Source of the DNA: Sympetrum striolatum
Taxonomy: Eukaryota; Arthropoda; Insecta; Odonata; Libellulidae
Direction: 5' to 3'
Length of the DNA stretch: 64,000 nt
Assembly (NCBI GenBank): GCA_947579665.1
Contig: OX388341.1
Location: 2,232,001-2,296,000, forward strand
Both the position numbers and the translations under genes were made by a program. This document shows positions 11,388 to 23,163 of the stretch, piece by piece (the first letter of the stretch is position 1; each line of letters begins with the position of its first letter). The notes beneath the pieces were generated by a model. It was not told the DNA's origin, made no database searches, and was given only the letters and a program-made list of their open reading frames with translations.

Positions 11388-12660
11388 TCGCTGCGTTATC
11401 GGATAGCGGGGCCGCCGCCGGTGAACGCAAAGATCAACGCCCGAGTCAGCCATCGGCCGCTTCGTGAAAATAAACGGCGCAACATAACGGTGAGCCGAAT
11501 GACTTTAGCGCCAATGGGTGAAATATGGATGAAAGTTGAGAGTCGACCCTTAGCAACGCTACACGATTTAAGTATTGCATTTTTGACTCGTGCAATATAA
11601 ATTGCAATGAGAAACGTGCCGTTTTCGCTTTCTCCCGCGCTACATGGGCCAAATTAAAAATAATATCGTCGTATCGGTTGAACGACATACGCAAGGCAGA
11701 TTCCCGTTGCATAAATAAATAAACTTGTATTAAATGGTGTGTGACATTCGTGTCGATGACTTATTCCCCGCGAACAGACCTTCGCGGCCTCCGCCGAGCG
11801 ATACATTTACTTTCTCTCGAACGGTCTTCGTCGAAGTATAAACCTCCAATATTCTTCCTTAAATTATACAAAAGCACATATCGATATTTCTTATTAAGAG
11901 ATACTTCGTTTTAAGGCAAGGGTTTATCCACGGTATCCACTCCGGAATAGCTGTATTTCGGCTCTTTAATGCGACGCAAACGGGAGTCTCGCACACTTGG
12001 GCCTCTCGGATCGGCTGAATTACGCAAACCGAATTTGGAGCAGAATTTTCATGAGCGCGAAATAAACGTCGCCGGCAGTTGCGGACGCTTTTTCCCACAG
12101 CGAAGAGTTGCAAAACGGACGCCATCCGTCCACAGACAAAATAATGATGCCTTCTCGAGAGTGGGCGAAGAGATAAACAAAAAACGGATGCGTACAACAA
12201 ACCGGTCTTCCACGAAGACGTCCCGTCCTTGTACGCCTTTTTAATCGGAAGCGAAAAAAAAAATGAAACACCCTCTTCCACTGGGTGTGGCGTGGGCGTG
12301 GTGAGGGGTGCAGAGGGGGGAGGGGGAAGAGGGGGGAAGAGGGGGGGGAGATGAAGAAAGGGGAGTTGGCAGACTCTTTCTCGCGCTCCACTTTCTCCTT
12401 TCGGTGGCGCATATTTCGGTGCTTTCGGAACTCTGAACACTAAAAATCCGATGGCGCGCGCGTTATAGGCCAATATAAAAGATCTTCCGGATGCTTAGCA
12501 GAAGAATTTCTCCCGCTAACCTTCCGGCGCATCTTTCCTCTTCTACGAGAGAAATTCGAGAGGAATCGGATTGAAGCGATCCGCACGAGTGGAATTTGCT
12601 CCAAAGGATGGCGAAACGAAAGAACGCTCTTGTGATGATTTATTTGACGCATTTGTAAAT
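11388..12660. other. GC- and CpG-rich island with possible promoter features
   Basis: Base composition shifts to much higher GC with many CpG steps, unlike the flanks. An 8-base stem (TATCCGAT/ATCGGATA) lies at about 11388-11413. TATAAAAG occurs at 12474-12481 on the plus strand. About 130 bases downstream a short plus-strand frame reads MAKRKNALVMIYLTHL (12608-12658). A 204-codon minus-strand frame (11859-12473) has no ATG at its start, and its proline-rich part comes from the G-run at 12312-12349, so I do not call it a gene. The island could be a promoter or first exon, or an unrecognised repeat. Confidence 0.4.
12312..12349 (+). repeat. G-run, potential G-quadruplex
   Basis: Four or more runs of five to eight G are separated by one to three bases on the plus strand, which meets the simple pattern for an intramolecular G-quadruplex. 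It sits about 125 bases upstream of the TATAAAAG at 12474. Confidence 0.75.
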
Positions 12661-15600
12661 TTTCAAATGTTGCAAAAGGACAGATTTCATCGCAGGATTA
12701 ATTAAAAGAGAGATCTTTTGATAAAGTTGTTCTTTTGGGATAATGTTTCATTAATTCGCATCAAATTTGATCATAGAACTTCTCCAAAGGTAGGTGCATT
12801 AAATGGATGCCTGTTTACAGGTAAGAGGAATCTAAAATATATAGAATCCTTGAAAAAAGAAGAATAGACGTAAATCGGGATTTCTGATATCTTCGTGGGT
12901 CTATCCATTAAAATCGGTAAGTAGAAATCATTGACATCTTTGTCAAATCAAAATATTTTGCAACTGTTCGTAAGAAACCTTTAGACTGCAATCGAGTGTC
13001 CAACAACAATATGGAATTGTGATTAGATAAGAAAGAAAGTTATTTCAAAAGTATAATTTTTGTTATTAATATATTCTTTAGGGAATATAACCAAGATTTA
13101 AGAGATAAATATTTTTTCTGGCATGTCGTTGGGCAAAGTTGCAAGGAGGAATGCCAAAAGTCTATATTTTTTTCGGGATTGTCCTCACTTGGAGGACTGT
13201 TTTCCGTGCTCTGAATATTCATCTGAAAGTTCCGCTTCAACGCCATCGACGTCATCAAATTGACCGAATGACATTGCAGCTTTGGAATTTAAATTTGTTT
13301 CGGGATGAGCGAAATGATTGTATTTTATTATATTGTACAGGAGCCAGCATTTTCAAATATTGACTACGTGATATCAAGATTTGAAAGGAGATACATCAAA
13401 TGTCAATTTTGAGCGAAAGTATAAATAATGAATATCTTTGTTTGGTATTTTTTGATAAACTTGAAATAAAATATGAACTAAATATCATTGGCTGAAGTAT
13501 ACACCGACTTCTTAAAATTTACTTGCACAATTTATAAATGAATGGCTATTTTATCACAAGCTTCTGAAAACTGATCAAGCCAACAGCCGTCCTTGGCTAG
13601 ATACATTTGGCAAAGGTTTTTAAGAATAGATTACCGCAAATACTTTCTCTTAGCGCAGAGGATAAATGTTCTTTTCGTAGAAAAAAGTATTTACCCAACA
13701 CCACCTACCGACTTCATCGTCCAACGCCGCAAAATTATCGAAATTTTCAAAATGACAAAACCGCATTTCATTCTAACTTAATTCTTCTTCGTCTCCGATT
13801 TGAACGGATGTTTGGGATTTCGAAGGCGATTCGAGGGACGCAAGAGAGAGAGAAAAGGAGATGAGGAAGATTTGAAGAGATGAAAGGGTGTTTATTTCGA
13901 AGCCCTTTTTGGGCCTTCGCTTAGCGGGTGTATTTTCTCCGTTACTTTGATTGAATCCCACATATGATATATATGAACCCCATAATGCTCTCCCGAAGAT
14001 CTTCTGTGCGAACAACCAATGAAGTCGTCTTGAAATTACGTCAAGCCGTTTTCGATATGTAACAAAGCTGGTCCCGTACGGCTTTAATTTTTTGCGCGTT
14101 TATTTTAACTCTTTAAACAGAACTGCTTCTTGGATTCCCTTTCTCTTCGTGCACCAAGGATTCAATAGAAGAACTAACGCGGGAAACTTATAAGATTAAA
14201 GAGCCCTAACAGCAACGCTTGCGTCTCATCACCTACAAATGAGTGATACGAAAAGAGATTCAAATATATTCAGTGGGATTTCTTCAAGCTAAGATAATCA
14301 AGACTCTACAAACAGGCTTTACTCATTTGCAGCATCACATCGTGTTACATCTACCCTCTCTTTATGTCTCAACATGTCCCGCATCTCCCTTACTGACGTA
14401 ATTTCCGGATGGTCCTGGACGAGTCGGCTCCTTGACTTCAAGCGAAGACAAATGAGACAACTGAGAGCGATTATTTAGCGATAAGAAAGACAGCACCGTT
14501 TTAGTCAGCAGTAAATTTCGAGGGTCGCTCATCATTTACCTCTATATTATATCTTCTAAAACATTATTTAGATTAAAAGAATGTATGTACGCGATTTGTG
14601 CGCGAGAGAGATATTTTTAGTTCAGTCATGGCGGTTGTTACATTGAAATTGTCAAAATAAATATTTTTAATATATGCTATATAACCACGGTAATTATTAA
14701 AATTAGCAGCCTTAGAAGTAGATATTTCGCTTCGGATTGATGTCATCACTAACAGACGAGGGGGTTTATGGAAAATTCTAAGTCTCAACATTTTCATCGT
14801 GTTTTCAATGAAAGAATTGATTTGGAAGTGATTTACCCAATGGGCACTGAAAAGACGAGCGATTTATTTGGTTAGTCATCACCCGACATAACTGTTTACT
14901 CGAAGCACCTTTTAGAGGCATAACTTTCTGTTTCCGAATTAAGAGAGTCTTTCGAGACGAAAACGCCTTCGCAGTCATTGAACGGCCAATCATGTTTCCT
15001 TTTTCTTATGCGGATATTTTCGATTTGCCGTAGGATTTATTGGGATCATTTGAAATGGTTAGAAATGATTTAGGTGAGAGATTGGTTGGCCGGAATTTGG
15101 ACAGGGAAGTCCTATTTTCCATTGAGTACAAGGTTTCTATTGGCGAGCGCATACAAGCGAGGCAGATTGCATCATTCACTTCCTTGTTATATTTTTAAAA
15201 ATCCTCATACTGATAATAATTCACTACCTAATTTTAACACACACACATACAAATATAATTACAATTTTCTCCTTTCAAAACCATATTACCGTGCAATAAT
15301 TCGTCATTTACGATGATTATATTTTTGTATAGTGAAGTAAGTGTCCACGATAATGAGATTGATCTTCGAATTCAATGCGCCTAAAAGACTGAGTACAGCG
15401 GTGAAAAATGAAACGGGTTAATTCACATCAAGCTTTATTTCTTTTAGCATTAAGAAACCCCGTTGTTGAGCCGTTGAAAGAAATGTGAAACGCGATACAT
15501 ATCGTGATGTTCATGCTCTACATAAAGCACTGCGCGGGATTCGAACCGTCAAAACCTGTTGGGAGAGAGTAATTACGCGAAACTGCGCAGCCCAAGGACG

Positions 15601-17778
15601 ACTGCTTCGTCCATAATCGGCGCTTCTCGCCAAGGGACACGACACCTCGGCCAAGATAATGAGCAAATATAAAAGAACCTGAGAATAAAAATGCGAGCGC
15701 TACCCTATAATCGAAATATTTAAAAATAAAAGTATTCCGCATCTATCGTAAGAAAATATTTTGCAGCGAAGTATAATTGAAAGAAACGAATTATGAAAGA
15801 CCGTCCTCGCGATGGTGTCTGGTTCCAGCGAAATGTTCAATCTTGCTTAGAACTATGCAGAGTAAAGTATGAAATAGTTCCACAAGATAGCTACACTTCG
15901 ATAATTAACCCAAAATATTTTCTTGGGAAGTTTTCTTGGGTTGTCAACCGACATTACCCTGGTTGATAGCCCCAGAAACCTTTCCGAGCAGCATTCACCG
16001 GGAAATCCTTCTACAAAATATTAAGGTAATCCTTTTTCCAGGGGAAACGAGTATTCCACCAAAAATGCCGAAGGATATATTAAGCGAGAGGCCAACTTTG
16101 TAACTCATTTACGAAAATTTGATCACTCGATCTCATGATGAACTGCAGCAAATCAATCCCACTTGCATACATAGGATGTCATTGAATGAATCTTCCTCTG
16201 AGATAACCAAAGCGAACGGGTATGAATACCTGTTAATATTTATGACATATTTTTTGTTTCCTCAGTTAAACTTCGATGTTAATGACTAATTTCTTCTCTC
16301 CTAACTGGTTTTTATCTAATCAATAAAACAGAGAAGCTGCTGATAGCTCCGTTATCTACATTAGTTAATTAAACCATGAATTACTTCTTTTGCATAGTCG
16401 TTTTCTAACAGTGTACAACTAATCGGTGAAATTATCCAATAGTTCTGAGTAATTTACTTTCACAAATACGTTTTAAATCACTTCACCGATCGATATTAAT
16501 TTGGACATGTTACCCAGCATGCAACAGTTACCTACTGTGAAAAGATTTATTTCCTATCAATGTAGGGATTATCACTCGGGAAAAAAATAAAAAAGAAGAA
16601 TATAATTATTGTTTACTTTTCTTGTGTTAACGATGCAACTTCGAATTTACTGTTCAATAAATTATAAAGATATCAGCAAAGGATTTGCTTCTATTTTAAT
16701 CAGAATTTACCAATAAGAGAGCCTGATGATTTCATCGCATGCGTTACTTTGAGGAAAAGAGCTGTATTTTGTACTTTTACCGAAGCATCTCAAAATTAAC
16801 AGAGGTTGGTACAAATAAAAAAACTAGCTTTAGTACGCACTTACTGTTACACTGAAAAATTGATGAAAAAGTGCATTTAATCTTTAAATTAACTTACTGA
16901 GTCTAGTGATGTCTTTACATAATGGTTAACTAGGTTGATTAATGGTTTCTAATAATAGAATAGTTCAGTTCTTGTAATAGTTTTGTTAAAATTGACACAG
17001 AGTACGCTAAATTTCACCATGAAGATATACCTTTAATGCATCAAAATATGTTTTAATCGTAATGACCTTCTACTATTTAATCCTGAAGTTACTTCGTTTG
17101 CAGAAGCCCAAAATTATATAATCGAAGATAATTTATAGCTTCATAAATAGGTTCTCCGAATCGTAGTTGAAATTCATTGAAAATATACTTCGGCACTTAA
17201 TTATCCTCCTTCTTCGGAGGAATAAATGAACCCAGCACCTCCGATGACAGAATCCGTTTCTTTCCGCCAATGGAGCGAGTGAACATCGGAATACTTTATA
17301 CATTTAATACTAACAATATATTTGTTGATAGCTTCATTTGTAGTACTTACTTAGCGCAATTCTGCGTAGTACAACTTTATTCTTCAAACCATGTTCTTCC
17401 CCGATTTAAAATAGGAAACTTCAAATTGAGTTACTTGATCGAACAAGCGACTATATGAGTTACTTCACGGTGATTGTAACTCAAATATTAAATAGAAGGC
17501 TTGCAGGTTCTATGAACTATTGTTAAGCTCAGCATTACTTGAGTAATGCCATCCCAGATTTGCTAGAAAATTTGCTAGGAGGCAGTTAATTTGGAGTGAG
17601 GCAGTTAATCCTCTCAGAGCAAGAAAATTGCAGAAAAAGTATGCGAAGCACGGCAATAGGAATAACAGTTTCCATGGCGCTTGAAGAGCAAAAATAAAGC
17701 CTTATCATCACTCAATGTCTAATTGCTATTCTATAGTCTCCGAATAGAAGCTTATGACAGACGCTTGCTTGCGCCAAA
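12661..17778. other. AT-rich sequence, no identified gene
   Basis: I see short overlapping frames only. A minus-strand frame at 13773-14015 has an acceptor-like CACAG near its start but only a weak donor. A near-palindrome of CGAAGGCCC type lies around 13897-13918. A plus-strand segment ending at a GTAAGA near 12820 is too short to judge. Confidence 0.4.
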
Positions 17779-17928
17779 GGATTAATGCGTAGTGGTAGTA
17801 TTGTTAAGTGCTTCGAAAGCTTAGGTCATTTCGCACATTGGCTCCCACCGGGATTCGAACCCGGGATCGCTTTCACCAATGGCAACCGCCATGTCCACAT
17901 GACTATCCGAGAGCTGGGGATTAATGCG
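17779..17928 (-). mobile_element. tRNA-derived SINE with 11 bp target duplication
   Basis: The direct repeat GGATTAATGCG occurs at 17779-17789 and 17918-17928 and encloses a 128-base insert. Read on the minus strand the insert starts with a tRNA-like head: GCTCTC pairs with GGGAGC as an acceptor-like stem, an A-box-like block TAGTCATGTGG is present, and a perfect B box GGTTCGAATCC. A short tail of about 50 bases ends AATACTACCACTAC. A diverged member of the same family lies at 57189-57295. It has inserted just beyond the 3' end of the LINE fragment at 17930-18335. Confidence 0.85.
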
Positions 17929-17929
17929 A

Positions 17930-18335
17930 AGTATTCTACATCTACATTAATACCCTACAAGCCGCCTTTCGGCGTGTGGCAGGGGGTTTAAACACCAGTT
18001 GAATCTAAACTACTTATTTACTAGGTTAATGTCGCGTATCGTTCGCGGAAAGAATGAATTTCCAAAACGATTCGTCCTAGCATCTATTTCTCTTAACTTA
18101 CGGTCATTATCGGATCGACCGACGTAGCAGGGGGGTTGCATGATACCGATTGTATCTTTGGAAAATGTAGTTTCCCTGAATTTATTAAGCAATCGCAGCC
18201 TAGCTTCCAATCTCCTTTCTTTCAAGGATTCCCAACCTACGTCTGAGAGCATTTTTGAAACGCTTGCTTTTTTATCGTAGCATTTCTTAACAAAACGAAC
18301 CGCTTTACGCTGCACTTTCTCGAGTTCGCGGGTTT
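17930..18335 (-). mobile_element. 5'-truncated LINE fragment (FADD family), 3' end
   Basis: The minus-strand open stretch (18315-18010) reads KAVRFVKKCYDKKASVSKML and onward. It aligns through most of its length with the longer copy at 47425-48312, for example WESLKERRLEARLRLLNKFR against WESLEDRRKIQRINLLNKFR. It covers only the C-terminal region after the reverse-transcriptase palm, followed by the 3' UTR. The terminal region is the best-conserved part: 30 bases at 17958-17987 are identical to 47446-47475. The tail has a short ATGTAG repeat. No catalytic residues are present, so it is a dead copy. Confidence 0.75.
17958..17987 (-). other. Conserved LINE 3' terminal hairpin with GAAA loop
   Basis: On the minus strand CGCC and GGCG flank GAAA (17974-17963), which makes a short stem closed by a GNRA-type tetraloop. 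The surrounding 30 bases are identical to 47446-47475 although the adjoining UTR has diverged. A role in reverse-transcriptase recognition is inference. Confidence 0.7.
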
Positions 18336-18620
18336 CGAGTCGAAAAGATTAAGGAAAAAGTACTAGAGCTAAAATCAACCGTCCAACCATAAGGATCTTC
18401 CATAAGGAAGCTCCTCCACGGAGCGTAAGCACCCCTTCCTGGAATCGACTCCGGCCTTGGGCGTGCGGCCGAATTGAACGAAGCGAGGGAAGCCGAAGGT
18501 CACAGACCGAGCAACGGTCTGTCGTGACATTTACAGAGATAGTGACTTTAATTTGCAGTCTCGAGTGTTGCGCCCAAGTGTTCTCTCCAGAAAATTCTCT
18601 TATGACGTGCACGGGCTATG
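18336..18620. other. GC-rich block of unknown nature
   Basis: The block is directly next to the truncated 5' edge of the LINE fragment and is clearly richer in GC than its flanks. It contains the short dyad ACCGAGCAACGGT and an 87-codon minus-strand frame with no recognised domain. It may be part of another dispersed repeat. Confidence 0.35.
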
Positions 18621-19582
18621 CACTTCAATTTAAAAATAGCCTGAAAGGCCGAAGAGGATAAAATGTGTGTCTTATTATTATATTCCTAGACTCGGTTTAG
18701 AAATAAATCGAGTATGCTATTTTATATTCGTTTCCCGCTACTTTTTTCGCTTTTCTCCATATGTTTATCGTAAAAGTTAACTTTATTTGTTGTTATAATG
18801 GCACTTGAGATTCGCCTCCAGATGTCCTTTCAAAGCAAAAGGTTGGGGGGCTTATAAGAACCGATCAAACTTGTTCTACGATAACGAATATTGATTACGC
18901 GTAATCCTGCAGGGATTCCAACGTCTCAAATCTCAGTGAATAAGTAGCATCGTTTTAATTTCATTATGTTATTAAGACATCAGTCATGCTCATTAGTTAA
19001 TTTACCTACAGAGGTAAGTAAATAAACGAAATGATTACTTCTTTTATCTCTTCTTTCTCTATGAGAATTTAATTAAGAGAGCATATCTTGATTGACCCCG
19101 AAGTTCTGGAGGTTAACATAAAAATATCAAAAGAAGAGGTAATTTGGAGGAAAAGAAAACGAGGGCTGTATCATATCGCGAGCCCTTTCCGCTAATCTAC
19201 GCGATCATCTTTGGAACGTGAATAAAATAGCCCCTTATCCAGCGTTGGAGACAATAGTCCTTATCGTGGATACTAAAGAGCTCTCAAAGGATTTTTACCT
19301 TTGAGAATCCCTCAACAGATGCCGTAGATTGGTGGAATGACCTCCACCTTTAATTTTATTAGACATTTAAGTTATTGTGACGGTGAATGATAATCGAATA
19401 CCTTTACTAAGTTCTTTTTATCTCACGATGAAGTCACACCATTTTTATTTTCTTATTCTGTGTTGCGATTAACAAAGGAATTATTACTAATCTTCTCCAA
19501 CAAATAATTCTCTAATTATTGGAAAAAAACTTTGATTTACTTGACTTAACGTCCTCATGTGGGATTCTAAAATGAAATATTA
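18621..19582. other. AT-rich non-coding sequence
   Basis: Nothing is identified. A GTAAGT at about 19014 has no plausible exon upstream. Confidence 0.45.
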
Positions 19583-19785
19583 TTAAAAAAAAAAACTATT
19601 CGGCGAGGAAAGGCCCATTAGGACCTCTCTTACACCTAACCATTAAGGGTAACTAATATTAGTTACATAAAAGGTGGAAAAACAATACAAATATATTTAT
19701 ATATAAAAAGAAAAATAAAAAGAAGAGGTAAAAAATAAAAGAATTTTGGGTGTGGGGAAAAACTCCTCGGCTGAAGGCTTTCGGA
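19583..19785 (-). mobile_element. Dispersed short retroelement, copy 2
   Basis: On the minus strand this 200-base block matches 27338-27551. Both begin at TCCGAAAGCCTTCAGCCGAG and run through a T-rich middle to a hairpin (AGGTCC, TAAT, GGGCCT), then CTCGCC and an A/T-rich tail, here a poly(T) run read on the minus strand. Both copies start at the same base, which argues for a defined short element rather than random truncation. I see no coding capacity. It could be a SINE or the 3' end of a LINE. Confidence 0.7.
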
Positions 19786-22700
19786 TAAATTATAAGCGTA
19801 TCTTTTCAAGATTTCTCGACCATTTAAGCAAATCCGTAAATACAAAATGTAGAAATTGATAGTTTCGTATGCGCCCGAATGGACATGCAACATCGAATCC
19901 AAGGGGTTGTGTATAAAAACCAAAAACCTTGAAATGTATTCCTATCAATAATAAATTTGTATACACATTACTTACCCTATTTATTTGACAATGAGATCCG
20001 CAAAAGTCGAAGCGAATAAATTAATAAATGCTTTAACATTTTAAAAGTAAGAGAAAATGTATTTCTTAACCATTGATTCGAATCTGGAGAATTTCCTCGT
20101 AAATCTTTAAAGGATAATGGAATAAGTTAAGAGTCAAGAATATAACGTTAATGTGCTTCAAGCATAACGGAGCAACATCCACGTAACACGTATCTTACTC
20201 TCAATGCAAAAAGAGATTGAGATATTAACTATATTGTATTCTTATGGGCAAACAGATGAGCTTCGATTAATCAATTGCCTCAATCGTTAGGGGAACTGGT
20301 CGTTTACTACGACAAAATATTACATAATTTTAGTTTCTTTCGGCAAAGATTTCGTAATTTCGATCCAAAAATAAATTCTACGTCCAAAATAAGAATCTCT
20401 ATTTAATTTTATTTCATTCGGTACTTGTTCCGATTTCCTAGAACCGATATTTCTAATTTAAATTTGCGAAAGGAGAGAAAAGGCACGAAAACGAACCGTG
20501 AATTTATTATGAAAGCCGTTCCGAAGGTTGAGGAGTCGAACCCGACTGACTGGACGCAATTATTTTTAAAAAGGCTAAGTAAGCGAATTTTGGTTGAATC
20601 AATGTTTTAAGAGGAAAGATGGATAATTTGCAGAAAGACAGGGACGCGAACTATGTAATTTGCGATAATCTATAAATTGGAGCTCAACCACTGAAATATC
20701 GTGTCCATGTTTTGCTTTTTTGTCAAAGTGATATCGGATTCTTAGCGATTCCAACGTTAAGTAGCAATTAAAAAAACCAAAGGGGTTGCAGAGTGGGTGA
20801 GGCGGATCCCAAGGGCGCCAAGCGGCGCATCTCTAGGAGACGCCGGTGTCTGCAGTTTCCATAGGAACCAAGGCATGAAGGCGCTATCTTTGGTGAGAGA
20901 TATCAAATTACCGCACGCAAATGAATCGATCTCAAAGGACAAAATTCTGACGAAAGTTTTGCACGAGAGAGTGAGAATACCATCTCCAGGACGACTGATA
21001 CGGGAGTCTAAGAGAAACTCTCATACAGCTAAACATTTCCGGTAATGACAAGGAACGATATATTAAGCATTCTTTGCATCTGAAGAATGGAAACAAATTC
21101 TCTCACAATCTTACTACGAAAGTATTCTTTGCTTATCAAAGTTGTAAGTTTAGAACTTTATGTGGCACAAATTTCACCCTTAATTTCTTAAGAATGTATT
21201 TCATTTAGTTTTGTCTCAGTATTGTTCATAGACGTGATCTTACGAAAGCTATGAATTGTCACTCCTTACCGAGTGCTGCGTTCGCTCCGTTGCGCTTTCG
21301 CAGTTCGCTCCAATCCTTTTCTTCAATGCGTCGTTCTTTTCAAACGACTTTTACGGCCGATATTGGAATCATCATTAGCTTTTATATCGATAGCAAATGA
21401 ATATAGCGAAATCACTATAGCCCTTATTTTTCGATAAAATATTTAACATCGTTCCTTAATTATCGTGATGGATACTTGAATTAAACTATTATATTGGATT
21501 AAAGGATACATGGATCGCAGTGTATGTACCTTTGTTAGGCCATTGAAGGGGAATTCTTATTTCTATGCAACGCTGTTTGAAGACGACGGTAACGTATGTA
21601 AAAAACACCTTATTAGGTTCAAATGAAGGTAACTTTTTTACTTCCTTACACCAACACCGTAAATGCGAGAATTACTTCGTCCAAATCACACAGATCGCAC
21701 GGGAAACCCATCGCGACTATTCAGAATCCATCCATAAATGGAATTCGTAAACCGTCGAAATGGTAACAAAATCGTCTATCGCTGCCAGATATAGGTCGGT
21801 TAATCGCTTGTGAAGAAAGTTCACGCGAAGTGTTTGCGGTAAATGACTAGGAGCCAATAAGTTACGGTAGCAGAAGGCGTTCACTTGGAAGGTCGTAACT
21901 TTTCATCACGGAGTCTGTGCACGGAGTGTGCGTTCGAGTGAAAAGCCCTCCAACACGTGAACACTTCCTGAAATCGTTTTCTCTTCAGCAAGCGCTCGTT
22001 CCCATACGGTTGCGCAAATTATGCATCAATTATAAGCGGCCCTTTTTATGTGGAGCGCGTGAAATTCGAGTAACGAAACGCCCTTTGGGTTGCCTTTCTT
22101 CTGCTGTTCTGTCACAAAGACGATCTGGAACTTGGGTTCGAAGTAATACATTTTGAAAACGATTTTGAGCGAAGAAGTTTTAAAATGAATTTTTAAAATA
22201 TTTTGACCAAAATTCAAAAATAATCTCTTTCTAAGAACGATTGACCCTTGAGCGAACTCTCGCAGAACATCGCTCAAGCAAATACTTCGATCGACGACAA
22301 AATATTCGATAAAACTAAGAAAAAATTGAATCGACCCCTACCACCTTATAGAAACTATTTTGGCCTATTTTTGAGGCCTTTGTACACAAGTTAATGAGAA
22401 AATGTGACATTTAAAAACATTTTCACCACATTTATAAAAAATATGCATAATTAATACTACAAAACTGTTTTATTAAAAATGTCTGTCTACGCATAAAAGT
22501 AACTATTTATGAATCCACCATATCGTATGTGACACTTTATTTAATATATCGTTTCAATTTGGTCAGAGAACCAGGTGACATCCGAACAGCTCAAGAGTTG
22601 AACGTAATAAAGTAAACAATACAATTTAATCGAATTTAATAAATTACAAATAATTAATATCTCATATTCTCGTAATTCTTCTCCTAATGTTTATATTTTA

Positions 22701-22916
22701 TAGTTTTCGTTTCATAAACTTTGAATTCCAAATAAAAGCGATCCTTCTTCAAAAGATATAAATAAAACATCCATAAAGAGGTCACATTAAGATAAAATAA
22801 ATTTAAGATGGTTCGGAAAAGAGAATCTTTGAATCATCTGACTGTATGGACATATCTATGTCTAAAATAATGTTTGAAGGAACACATTAGGGGAACAATC
22901 TTTAGGGTGTTTGCCG
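19786..22916. other. Non-coding sequence
   Basis: GC-richer patches at 20790-21010 and 21900-22140 contain 60-82 codon frames on both strands without recognised domains or good splice pairs. The remainder is AT-rich. Confidence 0.4.
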
Positions 22917-23163
22917 GCCGTGGTGGCGGAGTGGTTAACGTGCTAGCGCGTTAACGCCCCAACCTCACGGTCCCGGGTTCTATTCCCGGCTAATCGGATT
23001 TTTCCTCGGAATCGGAATGGTTGTCTGTGTATGTTGTGTGCGTGTGATATTAATAAAATAAATTTCAAAGAAAGGAATAAAATTAAGAAAAGGGGTTAAT
23101 TAGAGGAATAGCCTTCCTAGGCTAAAGTTCGCCCAAAAAAGAAAGACGGCATTATTATTACTA
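22917..23163 (+). mobile_element. tRNA-derived SINE with ATT tail
   Basis: The head carries an A box of the Leu/Ser tRNA type (TGGCGGAGTGGTTAA) and a near-consensus B box (GGTTCTATTCC). The body of about 150 bases ends in a hairpin (TAGCCT, TCCT, AGGCTA at 23109-23124), then TTCGCCC, an A-rich stretch and ATTATTATTA. The end resembles that of the elements at 27338-27551 and 19583-19785. The head resembles 59862-59945. No clear target duplication is visible. Confidence 0.75.

Noticed and set aside
11859..12473. 204-codon minus-strand open frame
   Set aside because: It lacks an ATG at the start, its proline-rich part is a translation of a G-run, and no domain is recognisable.
12770..12825. Possible plus-strand exon ending at TTTACAG before GTAAGA
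   Set aside because: Only about 44 bases, with a poor upstream acceptor and competing donor-like sites.
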